In this document: positions 18,630 to 28,315 of the stretch, one piece after another
Position numbering within the stretch: the stretch's first letter is position 1
How the letters are laid out: every line of letters begins with the position of its first letter
Assembly: GCF_036226925.1 (NCBI RefSeq)
Contig: NZ_CP109031.1
Span: 806,001 to 870,000 of the forward strand
DNA length: 64,000 nt
Direction of reading: 5' to 3'
Source: Streptomyces sp. NBC_00659
Lineage (GTDB): Bacteria; Actinomycetota; Actinomycetes; Streptomycetales; Streptomycetaceae
Notes under the pieces: model-generated
Database searches by the model: none
Seen by the model: the letters and a program-made list of their open reading frames with translations, nothing else
Told to the model about the DNA's origin: nothing
Program-made: the position numbers and the translations under genes

Positions 18630-19832
18630 ATGGGGCATGTGGGTATCCGGCGCATGTCAGTGGACCGTCTCGTGCAGCAACCGTCGGGCCGCGGTCTGGT
18701 GGCCATCCCGCTCGCGTTGATCGTCGTGATCACCGTGGTGGACATCCGCTCCCCCACCGACGTCCATCTGGGCCCCCTGCTGGTCATCGCGCCGACCCTC
18801 ACGGCCTCGCTCGCGGGCCCCGGGCTGACGGCCCTGGTCGGCTTGCTCGCCGTCGCCGCCCAGGTGGTCATCGCCGTCCTGCACGGCGGACTCGGCACCA
18901 CCAACCACATCGCGCAGCTCATCGCTCTGGTGGTGCTCTCCGCCCTGGTCGTGTTCGTGTGTCATGTACGGGAGCGGCGCGCCCGGGAGCTGGTGCGGGC
19001 GCGCTCGATCGCCGAGACCGCGCAGCGCGTGCTGCTGCGCCCCCCGCCCCGCAAGATCGGTCCGCTGCGCGTGGCCTGGCTGTATCTGGCCGCCGAGGAC
19101 GACACCCAGATCGGCGGCGACCTGTTCGCGGTCACCCGGGCCGCCGGCGCGTCCACCCGCGTCATCATCGGGGACGTCCGGGGCAAGGGGCTGGCCGCCA
19201 TCGGCGAGGCCTCGGTGGTGCTGGGCGCCTTCCGCGAGGGCGCCCACCGGTACGCCACGCTCCCCGAACTGACGGCGGCCCTCGAGGTGAGCGTGTGCCG
19301 GGACCTGGACGAGGTGGCCGACACCGAGCACGACCCGGGCGAACACTTCATCACGGCGCTCGTTCTCGACATCCCCGACGACGGCACGCAGGTCGAAATG
19401 ATCAACTGTGGTCATCCCCCGCCACTGCTCCTGCGTGACAACCGGGTCACCGTCCTGCACGCACGGCATCCCGTGCCCCCGCTGGGCATGTGCGAGCTGC
19501 CCGCCACCAGCCACCACACCGATCCCTTCCCCTTCGAGGCCGGCGACTTCCTGCTGCTGTACACCGACGGCGTGATCGAGGCCCGCTCCCCGGACGGCGC
19601 CTTCTACCCCTTGACCGACCGGGTGGCCACCCTCGCCGCCTCCAGTCCCGACGTCCTGCTGCGCCAGATCCACGACGATCTCGTCCGGCACATCGGTGAC
19701 CAGCCCGGCGACGACGCCGCCTTCCTGGTCATCGAACGCACCCCCGCGCACCACCTCCGCCTCCCGCACCGCGCCCCGGACGGCCACCACCGCATTTCCA
19801 CCGACGGATCGCCGCCTCCCGCGCAACTCTGA
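18630..19832 (+). CDS. Membrane-anchored SpoIIE-type PP2C phosphatase
   Basis: This 400-residue protein starts with about four membrane helices (residues 20-115; AIPLALIVVITVVDI, LGPLLVIAPTLTASLAG, ALVGLLAVAAQVVIAVL, LIALVVLSALVVFVC). A short linker leads to a SpoIIE/PP2C domain (about 135-370) with the metal-binding aspartates in QIGGDLFAV, IGDVRGKGL and LLLYTDGVIEA, and GDDAAFLV at the end. Such phosphatases dephosphorylate anti-anti-sigma factors and so modulate sigma factor activity. The ATG at 18630 is used; 18654 is an alternative. No partner kinase or STAS gene is adjacent. Confidence 0.88.
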   Translation: MGHVGIRRMSVDRLVQQPSGRGLVAIPLALIVVITVVDIRSPTDVHLGPLLVIAPTLTASLAGPGLTALVGLLAVAAQVVIAVLHGGLGTTNHIAQLIALVVLSALVVFVCHVRERRARELVRARSIAETAQRVLLRPPPRKIGPLRVAWLYLAAEDDTQIGGDLFAVTRAAGASTRVIIGDVRGKGLAAIGEASVVLGAFREGAHRYATLPELTAALEVSVCRDLDEVADTEHDPGEHFITALVLDIPDDGTQVEMINCGHPPPLLLRDNRVTVLHARHPVPPLGMCELPATSHHTDPFPFEAGDFLLLYTDGVIEARSPDGAFYPLTDRVATLAASSPDVLLRQIHDDLVRHIGDQPGDDAAFLVIERTPAHHLRLPHRAPDGHHRISTDGSPPPAQL

Positions 19833-19963
19833 AGGCACGGCGCCCGAGGCAACACGGCGCGGCACGCTTCTCGCGCCCGTGCCCGACTCGCGAGGCCGGC
19901 CGCCGCAGGGCCACGATGGTGGGAGATCGACTCGACGCAGGGGGCTCACCCAGGGAGGCTCCC

Positions 19964-21604
19964 GTGGCCCACACCTTCGGAACCGACGTCGTGGTGGCGG
20001 GTGCGGGCCCGGTGGGTCTCACCGCGGCCGCGGAGCTGCGCAGGCGCGGGGTCCGCTGCCGTATCGTCGACCGGCTCCCGGCTCGGCTCCCGTACGCGAA
20101 GGCGGTGGGCATCCAGCCGCGCACGCTGGAGATCTGGGACCACATGGGGCTCACCCGCACGGTCCTGGAGGCGGCGGTACCGATGTACGGGCAGCTCGCC
20201 TACGTCAACGGCACCGAACAGGCCCGGATCGACCTCGTCCTGCCGCCCGAGGTGCCGTACGGCTTCGCCGCCCTGCCGCAGTACGAGACCGAGCGCATCC
20301 TCGACACGTATCTCGCACGGTTCGGTACCGGGATCGAGCGGGGTACGGAGCTGGTCGCGTTCAGCCAGGACGCCGACGGTGTGACGGTCGCCCTGCGGTC
20401 GGCGTCCGGAACCGAGGAAGAGGTCAGAACGCGCTATCTGGTGGGCTGCGACGGCGCGCACAGCATCGTGCGCAAGAAGCTGGGTCTCACCTTCGAGGGC
20501 AGCGCGTTCCCTGAGGAGTACATGCTCGGCGATGTGGAGGTGGACTGGGACCTGCCGCAGGGCTACGGCGTCCGTGCCATGCACCGGAACGGCGACGGCG
20601 AGGTCGACGACATCCTGGTGTGCATCCCGCTGCCCGGCCGGAACCGGTACCGGATGTCGATGATGGTCCCGCTCGCACTCTCCACGGCGGGGCGGAACGA
20701 CGAGCCGGCCGACGGCGTCGTCCACGGCCTGGACGGCGGACACGCGCCCGCGCTCTCCGACATCCAGACCGTGCTGGACCGGCTGTCCCCCCGTCCCACG
20801 ACCGCCTCTTGTCTGCGCTGGTCCTCCGTCTTCCGCATCAGTCACCGGATCGTCGACCGCTACGGCGACGGCCGGGTCTTCGTCGCGGGCGACGCGGCGC
20901 ACATCCACCCCCCGACCGGTGCCCAGGGCATGAACACGGGTATCCAGGACGCCTGGAACCTGGCCTGGAAACTCGCCCTCGCCATCGAGGGCGGCGCGCG
21001 CCACGATCTGGCGGCGAGTTACGACGCCGAGCGGCGGCCCGTCGGGGAGGAAGTCGTCGAGCGCACGGTCCGCCACGCGACCCAGGGCGTCCAGGCCGAC
21101 CCGGCGGACCCGGGGACCGTGATGCTGCGCGAGGCACAGCTCCTCGTCGGCTACCGCGGCAGCCCGCTCGTGGGCCCGGCCTCCGAGGGCCCCGGACCCC
21201 AGCCGGGCGACCGGGCACCCGACTGCACCGGCCTCACGACACACATCGCCACCTTCCCGCTGCGCCTCTACGACCTCCTGCGCGATCGCGGGCACGTTCT
21301 GCTGGTGTACGGGGACGGCGAGCAGAGCGGTCAACTCGCCCAAGTGGCGGATGAGTTCTCCGGAAGGCGGGTGGGCACCTGTGTGATCCGGCCCGCCGGG
21401 AGCACCACGAACACCTCAGGCTCTCCGGCGTACGTCGACACGCTCGGCGAGTTCGCCCGTCTGTACGGCGTCTCCGCCGGGGTGACCGCCTTCGTGGTCC
21501 GCCCGGACGGATACCTCGGCGCCCGCCTCTGTCCGCCGACGGCGGCGCAGCTGACGGCCCACCTGGCCCGCATCTTCGCCCCGGCCGACTCCGGCACCCG
21601 GTAG
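19964..21604 (+). CDS. FAD-dependent aromatic-ring hydroxylase (PheA/TfdB family)
   Basis: This 546-residue flavoprotein monooxygenase has GAGPVGLTAAAELRRRG (FAD Rossmann, about 11-27), the DG motif CDGAHSIVRKKLG (about 165) and the second FAD motif GDAAHIHPPTGAQGMNTGIQ (about 309). A C-terminal thioredoxin-like domain follows, as in phenol and polyketide hydroxylases. It should use NAD(P)H and O2 to hydroxylate an aromatic substrate. The GTG at 19964 is preceded by CAGGGAGG; the ATG at 19916 is less well placed. The convergent flavodoxin-like reductase 49 bp downstream is a possible functional neighbour. Confidence 0.88.
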   Translation: MAHTFGTDVVVAGAGPVGLTAAAELRRRGVRCRIVDRLPARLPYAKAVGIQPRTLEIWDHMGLTRTVLEAAVPMYGQLAYVNGTEQARIDLVLPPEVPYGFAALPQYETERILDTYLARFGTGIERGTELVAFSQDADGVTVALRSASGTEEEVRTRYLVGCDGAHSIVRKKLGLTFEGSAFPEEYMLGDVEVDWDLPQGYGVRAMHRNGDGEVDDILVCIPLPGRNRYRMSMMVPLALSTAGRNDEPADGVVHGLDGGHAPALSDIQTVLDRLSPRPTTASCLRWSSVFRISHRIVDRYGDGRVFVAGDAAHIHPPTGAQGMNTGIQDAWNLAWKLALAIEGGARHDLAASYDAERRPVGEEVVERTVRHATQGVQADPADPGTVMLREAQLLVGYRGSPLVGPASEGPGPQPGDRAPDCTGLTTHIATFPLRLYDLLRDRGHVLLVYGDGEQSGQLAQVADEFSGRRVGTCVIRPAGSTTNTSGSPAYVDTLGEFARLYGVSAGVTAFVVRPDGYLGARLCPPTAAQLTAHLARIFAPADSGTR

Positions 21605-21612
21605 CGGTACCG

Positions 21613-21641
21613 GAGGCCTCATTGCTCAAGCCTCAGGCCTC
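21613..21641. terminator. Weak hairpin between convergent genes
   Basis: GAGGCCT (21613-21619) and AGGCCTC (21635-21641) can pair across a 15-nt loop between two converging stops. Confidence 0.35.
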
Positions 21642-21652
21642 AACGGGCTGGA

Positions 21653-22105
21653 TCATTCCATCAGTTGGGCCGCGAGGGTCGCGCCGAGCTCCCAGCACGC
21701 CTCGATGTCGGCCTTGCCCGGCTCGCCGGTCACCTTCACCGCCTCGGCCGCACGGCGCCAGCCGAGGCCCGTCGTCACGGACTCGATGCCGCGCACCGCC
21801 CCCGTGACGTCGTTTCCGCCGTGCACGTAATAGCCGAAGGGGCGTGCGGCCGTCGTGTCCAGGCACGGGTAGTAGACCTGGTCGAAGAAATGCTTCAGCG
21901 CGCCCGACATGTAGCCGAGGTTGGCCGGGGTGCCGAGCAGATAGCCGTCGGCGGCCAGCACATCCGAGGCGGTCGCCTCCAGCGCCGCCCGCCTCACCAC
22001 CCGGACGCCCTCGATCTCGGGCGCCGTCGCACCGGAGAGCACGGCTTCGAACATGGCCTGGCAGTTGGGCGAGGGCGTGTGATGCACGATCAGCAGAGTG
22101 GGCAC
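21653..22105 (-). CDS. Flavodoxin-fold NAD(P)H-dependent FMN reductase
   Basis: This 150-residue protein has the flavodoxin-like FMN site: TLLIVHHTPSPN at the N-terminus for the phosphate loop, then GYLLGTPANLGYMSGALKHFFDQ (two short blocks around residues 55-78), the signature of the NADPH-dependent FMN reductase family. It probably transfers electrons from NAD(P)H to FMN or small quinones. The GTG at 22105 is used because the conserved fold begins there; the frame extends upstream to 22246 with low-complexity Arg/Gly/Pro sequence. Confidence 0.8.
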   Translation of the reverse strand: MPTLLIVHHTPSPNCQAMFEAVLSGATAPEIEGVRVVRRAALEATASDVLAADGYLLGTPANLGYMSGALKHFFDQVYYPCLDTTAARPFGYYVHGGNDVTGAVRGIESVTTGLGWRRAAEAVKVTGEPGKADIEACWELGATLAAQLME

Positions 22106-22384
22106 ACCCCGCACCCTGCCGCGTCGCCCGTCGTCGCCGCAAGCACCACCGGGCCGAGCCGACGGCCGACTTGGACGGGGAGACCCCGGCTCCCCGCCCC
22201 TGCCTCCGGATCCCCGCCGCAGGGGCCGAGATCCGGGCGCCGCCACCGTCCGTCACGGGTGACGCACGGCCGGGAGGCGGCGGTCCGCCCGGCTGCACGA
22301 TCGGGCACGCGGTGCAAGGCTGGAAGTAATCCGGAGCGGTTGGAGCCCGGCTGTTTCGGCACACCGCGACCGAAGGGTGATCCG

Positions 22385-25075
22385 ATGAGCAGCCGCCGAA
22401 AGAAGGACGGCCAGCACACCTCCGGGGCCGGCACAGCCGCCGCGTCAGCCTCCAGTTCCCAGCCCGCTGGGGTCGAAGAGGCCGTGGACGAGCTGGTGGC
22501 GCGCGGCCTGGAGGCATTGGGAGAGTATGCCGACTACACCCAGGAACAGATCGATCACATAGTGAAGAAGGCCAGTCTGGCCGCGCTCGCCGAGCACACC
22601 CGACTCGCCATGATGGCGGTCGAGGAGACCGGGCGCGGCGTCTTCGAGGACAAGGCCGTCAAGAACATCTTCGCCTGCGAGAACATCACGCACTCCATGA
22701 AAGGCGTGAAGACCGTCGGGGTGATCCGCCGCGACGACATCGACGGGATCGTGGAGATCGCCGAGCCCGTCGGGGTGATCGCGGGCGTCACGCCCGTCAC
22801 CAACCCCACCTCCACCACCATCTTCAAGTCCCTGATGGCGCTGAAGACCCGCAACCCGATCATCTTCGGCTTCCACCCGGCCGCGCAGAACTGCTCCGCC
22901 GAGGCCGCCCGGATCGTCCGGGACGCAGCCGTGAAGGCGGGCGCTCCGGCTCACTGCGTGCAGTGGATCGAGCGGCCGTCCAAGGAGGCCACCAGCGCCC
23001 TGATGAACCACCCCGGAGTGGCGTCGATCCTGGCCACCGGCGGGAACGCGATGGTCCGGGCCGCCTACAGCTGCGGCAAGCCGGCGCTGGGCGTCGGGGC
23101 CGGGAACGTACCCGCCTACATCGAGAAGAGCGCCCAGATACGGCGTGCGGTCAACGACGTGGTGCTCTCCAAGACCTACGACTACGGCATGGTGTGCGCC
23201 TCGGAACAGGCCGTGATCCTGGACCGGGAGATCCGTGACGAGGCGATCGCGGAGTTCCGCAAACTCAAGGCGTACACGGTCAACGATCACGAGAAGGCGC
23301 TGCTGGAGGCGTATCTGTTCGGTGTCGGCGCCGAGCAGCAGGGCGGACGCGACTGCGCGGGCGCCCACCTGAACGCCGACATCGTCGGGCAGAGTTCGGT
23401 CGCCATCGCCGAGGGCGCCGGCTTCGAGGTGCCCAAGGACACCTCGGTGCTCCTGGTCGAGGTCTCCGAGGTCGGTGTCGACGAACCGCTGACCCGGGAG
23501 AAGCTCTGCCCGGTGCTGGCCGTGCTGACCGTGGACAGCCGGGCCGACGGGGTACGGCTGGCCACCGAGATGGTGGAGTTCAACGGTCTGGGCCACTCGG
23601 CCGCCGTCCACACCGAGGACGCGGCGTTCGCCGAGGAGTACGGGCATGCCGTCAAGGCCTGCCGGGTGATCTGGAACGCGCCCACCTCGCAGGGCGGGAT
23701 CGGTGACGTCTACAACGCGTTCATGCCGTCCCTGACCCTGGGCTGCGGCTCGTACGGCAGCAACTCGGTCTCCGGGAACGTCACCGCGCTCAACCTGATC
23801 AACATCAAGCGGATCGGGCGGCGGAACAACAACATGCAGTGGTTCAAGATCCCGCCGAAGATCTACTTCGAGCGCGATTCCATCAAGTACCTGGCCGATG
23901 TGCGCGGTTCCCGCAAGTTCGTCATCGTCACCGACAAGACGATGGTGGAGATCGGGCACCTGGAGCGGATCCGTAACGTCCTGAGCCGCCGCAGCGAGAT
24001 CCCCGAGATCCGGGTGATCGACAACGTCGAGCCCAACCCGAGCCTGGACACCGTGCAGAAGGGCGCCGAGATGATGCGCCACTTCGAGCCGGACACCATC
24101 ATCGCGCTCGGCGGCGGATCGCCGATGGACGCCGCCAAGGTCATGTGGCTGATGTACGAGCACCCGGAGCTGGAGTTCGCCGACCTGAAGGAGAAGTTCT
24201 TCGACATCCGCAAGCGTGCCTTCACCTTCCCCGACCTGGGGGAGAAGGCCAGGCTGGTGTGCATCCCGACCACCTCGGGAACCGGCAGTGAGGTGACCCC
24301 CTTCGCGGTGATCACCGACACCGCCACCGGCCAGAAGTACCCGCTGGCCGACTACGCGCTGACCCCGAGCGTGGCGATCTGCGACCCGGCGCTGACCCTG
24401 GACCTGCCCAGGAGCGTCGCCGCCGACTCGGGATTCGACGCGCTGACCCACTGCCTGGAGACCTACGTCTCGGTGTACGCCAACGACTTCACCGACGGAC
24501 TGGCGCTGCAGGGCATCAGGCTGATCTTCGACAACCTGGAGAAGGCCGTCAACGAGGGCGCGGCCGACCCCGTCGCCCGAGGAAAGATGCACAACGCCGG
24601 CACGATCGCCGGCATGGCCTTCGGCTCCGCGTTCCTCGGCGTGGTGCACGCCATGGCGCACACCCTGGGCGCGACCTTCCACGTCGCCCACGGCCGCACC
24701 AACGCGCTGCTGCTGCCGCACGTGGTCCGCTACAACGGATCGGCGCCCACCAAGGTCACCAGCTGGCCGAAGTACCACAACTACGTCGCCCCCGAGCGCT
24801 ACCAGGACATCGCCCGGATGCTGGGCCTGCCCGCCGAGACGGCCGAGGAGGGTGTGGAGTCCCTGGCCCACGCGCTGGAGGAACTGCGCGAGAAGGTCGG
24901 CATCCCGCGGTCGTTCAAGGACGCCGGGGTCGACGAGGCGGCGTTCCTGGACGCCCTGCCCGAACAGGCGATGTTCGCCTACGAGGACCAGTGCGCGCCC
25001 GCCAACCCGAGGCTGCCGATGCTGGCCGACATGCAGGAACTGATGCGCCGCGCCTACTACGGCGACCCGGTGTGA
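22385..25075 (+). CDS. adhE: Bifunctional acetaldehyde-CoA/alcohol dehydrogenase AdhE
   Basis: This 896-residue fusion converts acetyl-CoA to acetaldehyde and then ethanol, oxidising two NADH. The N-terminal CoA-acylating aldehyde dehydrogenase domain (about 30-440) has the catalytic cysteine C271 in GMVCASEQ and the NAD loop ILATGGNAMV. The C-terminal iron-dependent alcohol dehydrogenase domain (about 480-890) has GGGSPMDAAK, TSGTGSEVTPFAV and the metal-site region HAMAHTLGATFHVAHG. A 35-residue polar N-terminal extension is unlike enteric AdhE. pflB begins 51 bp downstream, so they form an operon. It makes sense only where oxygen is scarce, which is surprising in an aerobic genus. Confidence 0.95.
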   Translation: MSSRRKKDGQHTSGAGTAAASASSSQPAGVEEAVDELVARGLEALGEYADYTQEQIDHIVKKASLAALAEHTRLAMMAVEETGRGVFEDKAVKNIFACENITHSMKGVKTVGVIRRDDIDGIVEIAEPVGVIAGVTPVTNPTSTTIFKSLMALKTRNPIIFGFHPAAQNCSAEAARIVRDAAVKAGAPAHCVQWIERPSKEATSALMNHPGVASILATGGNAMVRAAYSCGKPALGVGAGNVPAYIEKSAQIRRAVNDVVLSKTYDYGMVCASEQAVILDREIRDEAIAEFRKLKAYTVNDHEKALLEAYLFGVGAEQQGGRDCAGAHLNADIVGQSSVAIAEGAGFEVPKDTSVLLVEVSEVGVDEPLTREKLCPVLAVLTVDSRADGVRLATEMVEFNGLGHSAAVHTEDAAFAEEYGHAVKACRVIWNAPTSQGGIGDVYNAFMPSLTLGCGSYGSNSVSGNVTALNLINIKRIGRRNNNMQWFKIPPKIYFERDSIKYLADVRGSRKFVIVTDKTMVEIGHLERIRNVLSRRSEIPEIRVIDNVEPNPSLDTVQKGAEMMRHFEPDTIIALGGGSPMDAAKVMWLMYEHPELEFADLKEKFFDIRKRAFTFPDLGEKARLVCIPTTSGTGSEVTPFAVITDTATGQKYPLADYALTPSVAICDPALTLDLPRSVAADSGFDALTHCLETYVSVYANDFTDGLALQGIRLIFDNLEKAVNEGAADPVARGKMHNAGTIAGMAFGSAFLGVVHAMAHTLGATFHVAHGRTNALLLPHVVRYNGSAPTKVTSWPKYHNYVAPERYQDIARMLGLPAETAEEGVESLAHALEELREKVGIPRSFKDAGVDEAAFLDALPEQAMFAYEDQCAPANPRLPMLADMQELMRRAYYGDPV

Positions 25076-25126
25076 GCCCCCGACGAACGCCAAGGCCCCG
25101 ATCGACCGAGAAGGAGTCGTACACCG

Positions 25127-27391
25127 ATGACCACGCAGCAGCAGCGGCCCGTCCGGAGCGCCTGGGACGGCTTCCGGGGAGGTCTGTGGCGCGACGAGAT
25201 CAACGTACGGGACTTCATCCAGCAGAACTACACCCCGTACGAAGGTGACAACTCCTTCCTGGCCGGTCCCACCGAGCGCACCACGGCCGTGTGGAAGAAG
25301 ATCACCGATCTGTTCCCCGAGGAGCGCGCCAAGGGCGTCCTGGACGTGTCGTACGACGTCCCGTCCACCATCACCGCGCATCCGCCGGGCTGGATCGACC
25401 GCGACCGTGACCTGATCGTCGGTCTTCAGACCGACGCCCCGCTGAAGCGGGCGATCATGCCCTTCGGCGGCTGGCGGATGGTGGCCGGTGCGCTCGAGAC
25501 GTACGGCTATCCCGTCTCGCCGGAGCTGGAGAAGGTCTTCACGCAGTACCGCAAGACCCACAACGCCGGGGTGTTCGACGCGTACACCCCGGCGATCCGG
25601 GCGGCCCGGAAGGCGGGCATCGTCACGGGCCTGCCCGACGCCTACGGCCGGGGCCGCATCATCGGCGACTACCGGCGGGTCCCGCTGTACGGCGTGGACC
25701 GTCTGATCGAGGCCAAGCAGGAGGAGAAGGCCGACCTGGACGCCCTGCCCAGCGACCCCGCGCGCCTGGAGGAGGTGATCCGCGAACGCGAGGAGATCTC
25801 CGAGCAGATCAGGGCGCTGGGCGAACTGAAGGAGATGGCCGCCTCCTACGGATCCGACGTCTCGGGTCCGGCGAGCACCGGCCGCGAGGCCGTGCAGTGG
25901 CTGTACTTCGCCTACCTCGCGGCGGTGAAGGAGCAGAACGGCGCGGCGATGTCGCTCGGCCGCACCTCCACCTTCGTCGACGTCTACCTCCAGCGGGACA
26001 TCGACGCCGGGGTGCTGGACGAGAGCGCGGCGCAGGAGCTCGTCGACGACTTCATCATCAAACTGCGGATCGTGCGGTTCCTGCGCACCCCGGAGTACGA
26101 CGAGCTGTTCTCCGGCGACCCGACCTGGGTCACGGAGTCCATCGGCGGCATCGGTTCGGACGGCCGCACCCTGGTCACCCGGACCTCCTTCCGCTACCTG
26201 CAGACCCTGTACAACCTGGGGCCCGCGCCCGAGCCGAACATGACGGTGTTCTGGTCGCCGGCGCTTCCGCAGGGCTTCAAGGAGTTCTGCGCGCAGGTCT
26301 CGATCGACACCTCCAGCCTCCAGTACGAGTCCGACGAACTGATGCGCCCGCGCTTCGGGGACGACACCGCCATCGCCTGCTGTGTCTCGGCGATGGAGGT
26401 CGGCAAGCAGATGCAGTTCTTCGGCGCCCGGGTCAATCTCGCCAAGACACTGCTGTACGCCATCAACGGCGGCCGCGACGAGCTGTCCGGCGCCCAGGTC
26501 GGCCCGGCCACCGGGCCGGTCACCGGCGAGACGCTGGACTACGACGAGGTGCTGGGCCGGCTCGACCGGCAGATGGAGTGGCTGGCCGAGACGTACGTCC
26601 ACGCCCTGAACGTCATCCACTACATGCACGACAGGTACGCCTACGAGCGGCTGGAGATGGCGCTCCACGACCGTGACATCCGGCGCACCATGGCATGCGG
26701 CATCGCCGGGCTCTCGGTCGCCGCGGACTCCCTGTCGGCGATCAAGTACGCCCAGGTCGCGCCGGTGCGGGACGAGACGGGACTGGCCGTGGACTTCCGC
26801 ATCGAGGGCGAGTACCCGGCGTACGGCAACAACGACGAGCGGGCCGACTCGATCGCGGTGTGGCTGGTCGAGGAGTTCATGCGCAAGGTGCGCAAGCACC
26901 CCACCTACCGGGGCGCCGAGCACACGCAGTCGGTGCTCACCATCACCTCGAACGTGGTGTACGGGAAGAAGACCGGCAACACCCCGGACGGCCGCCGCGC
27001 GGGCGAGCCGTTCTCACCGGGCGCCAACCCGATGAACGGCCGTGACACCCACGGTTACGTCGCCAGCGCGCTGTCGGTGGCCAAGCTGCCGTACGAGCAG
27101 GCGGAGGACGGGGTCTCGCTCACGAACACGATCACCCCGGACGCGTTGGGCCGCACCCCCGAGGACCGGATCCGCAATCTGGCGGGAGTCCTGGACGGCT
27201 TCGTCACCAGCCAGGGCTTCCACATGAACGTCAACGTGCTGAACCGGGACACGCTGATGGACGCGATGGAGCATCCGGAGAAGTACCCGCAGCTGACCGT
27301 CCGGGTGAGCGGCTACGCGGTCAACTTCGTGCGGCTGACGCGCGAGCAGCAGCTCGACGTCCTGGGCCGCACCTTCCACGGGTCGCTGTAG
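25127..27391 (+). CDS. pflB: Pyruvate formate-lyase (formate C-acetyltransferase)
   Basis: This 754-residue glycyl-radical enzyme cleaves pyruvate and CoA into acetyl-CoA and formate without oxygen. The catalytic cysteine pair is C418-C419 (IACCVSAM), at the same positions as in E. coli. The radical glycine is G729 in RVSGYAVNF, near the C-terminus. Length is normal. AAGGAG precedes the ATG. It lies between adhE and the activase gene. Once activated, the enzyme is destroyed by O2. I see no nearby YfiD/GrcA-like rescue protein or FocA formate channel. Confidence 0.96.
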   Translation: MTTQQQRPVRSAWDGFRGGLWRDEINVRDFIQQNYTPYEGDNSFLAGPTERTTAVWKKITDLFPEERAKGVLDVSYDVPSTITAHPPGWIDRDRDLIVGLQTDAPLKRAIMPFGGWRMVAGALETYGYPVSPELEKVFTQYRKTHNAGVFDAYTPAIRAARKAGIVTGLPDAYGRGRIIGDYRRVPLYGVDRLIEAKQEEKADLDALPSDPARLEEVIREREEISEQIRALGELKEMAASYGSDVSGPASTGREAVQWLYFAYLAAVKEQNGAAMSLGRTSTFVDVYLQRDIDAGVLDESAAQELVDDFIIKLRIVRFLRTPEYDELFSGDPTWVTESIGGIGSDGRTLVTRTSFRYLQTLYNLGPAPEPNMTVFWSPALPQGFKEFCAQVSIDTSSLQYESDELMRPRFGDDTAIACCVSAMEVGKQMQFFGARVNLAKTLLYAINGGRDELSGAQVGPATGPVTGETLDYDEVLGRLDRQMEWLAETYVHALNVIHYMHDRYAYERLEMALHDRDIRRTMACGIAGLSVAADSLSAIKYAQVAPVRDETGLAVDFRIEGEYPAYGNNDERADSIAVWLVEEFMRKVRKHPTYRGAEHTQSVLTITSNVVYGKKTGNTPDGRRAGEPFSPGANPMNGRDTHGYVASALSVAKLPYEQAEDGVSLTNTITPDALGRTPEDRIRNLAGVLDGFVTSQGFHMNVNVLNRDTLMDAMEHPEKYPQLTVRVSGYAVNFVRLTREQQLDVLGRTFHGSL

Positions 27392-27401
27392 CCCACCCGT
27401 C

Positions 27402-27432
27402 TCCCGGGGAGCGCGCCGCGCGCTCCCCGGGA
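27402..27432 (+). terminator. Strong hairpin between pflB and pflA
   Basis: TCCCGGGGAGCGCG (27402-27415) and its perfect complement (27419-27432) form a 14-bp stem with a 3-nt loop, 10 bp after the pflB stop and 14 bp before the pflA ribosome site. It could attenuate read-through into pflA or protect the 3' end of an adhE-pflB message. Confidence 0.75.
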
Positions 27433-27459
27433 ACCGCCACGACGTCAGGAGGCTTGGTC

Positions 27460-28287
27460 ATGACCCTGATCCGGCCGGGAAGCCCTCTCCTGCCCCTCAT
27501 CTCCGCCGACCCCGACCGGCCGGTCGAGCAGGCTGTCCCACGGCGCGGCACCGGGCCCCTCACCGGGTCGGTGCACTCCTGGGACCTCTCCACCGGTGTC
27601 GACGGCCCCGGCACCCGTTTCGTCGTCTTCGTCGCCGGCTGCCCGCTGGCCTGCCTGTACTGCCAGAACCCGGACACCCTGCGGATGAGCAACGGCAAGC
27701 GCGCCACGACCGACGAGGTTGTCGCGGAGGCGGCCAAGTACGTGACGTTCATCCACGCCGCGGGCGGCGGCTTCACCGTCAGCGGAGGCGAACCGATGCT
27801 CCAGCCGGACTTCACCGGCGAGATCCTGGCCCGCTGCCACGACGACCTGGGCCTGCACACCGCCCTGGACACCTCGGGCTTCCTCGGCGCCCGTGCCTCC
27901 GACGCCATGCTGGAGAGCGTCGACCTGGTGCTGCTCGACATCAAGTCCTGGGACCGCGAGCTCTACATGCGCCTCACCAGCCGTCAGCTGGAACCGACCC
28001 TGGTCTTCGCCCGTCGCCTGGCCGCGCTGGGCAAGGAGGTCTGGGTCCGGTTCGTCCTGGTCCCGGGTCTGACCGACCCCCCGGAGAACGTGGCGGGAGT
28101 CGCCGCCTTCACGGCGTCCCTGGGAAACGTCACCCGTGTCGACATCCTGCCCTTCCACAAGTTCGGCGCCGACAAGTGGGCCGGACTGGGCATGGACTTC
28201 ACCCTCGCCGCGACCCCGGTCCCGAGCGCCGCCCAGATCGCCGAAGCCCGCTCCGTCTTCGCCTCGTACGGCCTGAACGCGATATGA
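27460..28287 (+). CDS. pflA: Pyruvate formate-lyase-activating enzyme (radical SAM)
   Basis: This 275-residue radical-SAM enzyme installs the glycyl radical on PflB. The 4Fe-4S ligands are C61, C65 and C68 (GCPLACLYCQN), and the SAM-binding GGE motif appears as VSGGEPML. Other blocks (DTSGFLG, LLDIKSWD, RFVLVPGLTD, LPFHKFG) match the family. AGGAGG lies 8 bp before the ATG at 27460; a TTG at 27454 is disfavoured. About 30 extra residues precede the usual N-terminus. Electrons must come from a flavodoxin or ferredoxin encoded elsewhere. Confidence 0.95.
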   Translation: MTLIRPGSPLLPLISADPDRPVEQAVPRRGTGPLTGSVHSWDLSTGVDGPGTRFVVFVAGCPLACLYCQNPDTLRMSNGKRATTDEVVAEAAKYVTFIHAAGGGFTVSGGEPMLQPDFTGEILARCHDDLGLHTALDTSGFLGARASDAMLESVDLVLLDIKSWDRELYMRLTSRQLEPTLVFARRLAALGKEVWVRFVLVPGLTDPPENVAGVAAFTASLGNVTRVDILPFHKFGADKWAGLGMDFTLAATPVPSAAQIAEARSVFASYGLNAI

Positions 28288-28303
28288 CCCGCTGAACTGC
28301 TGA

Positions 28304-28309
28304 TATGCT
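28304..28309 (+). promoter_or_regulatory. Possible -10 box of the small RNA
   Basis: TATGCT sits 17 bp after the pflA stop and just upstream of the conserved-looking hairpins. The -35 position has no good match to TTGACA. Confidence 0.3.
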
Positions 28310-28315
28310 CGATCT

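Noticed and set aside
22247..22384. Rex or FNR-type operator before adhE
   Set aside because: I looked for TTGTGAA-N6-TTCACAA and TTGAT-N4-ATCAA patterns and found neither.
22445..26923. 1492-codon open frame antisense to adhE and pflB
   Set aside because: It mirrors two enzymes with complete active sites. High GC third positions suppress stops on the complementary frame, and its composition (Gly/Val/Arg/His/Asp) is typical of such shadows.
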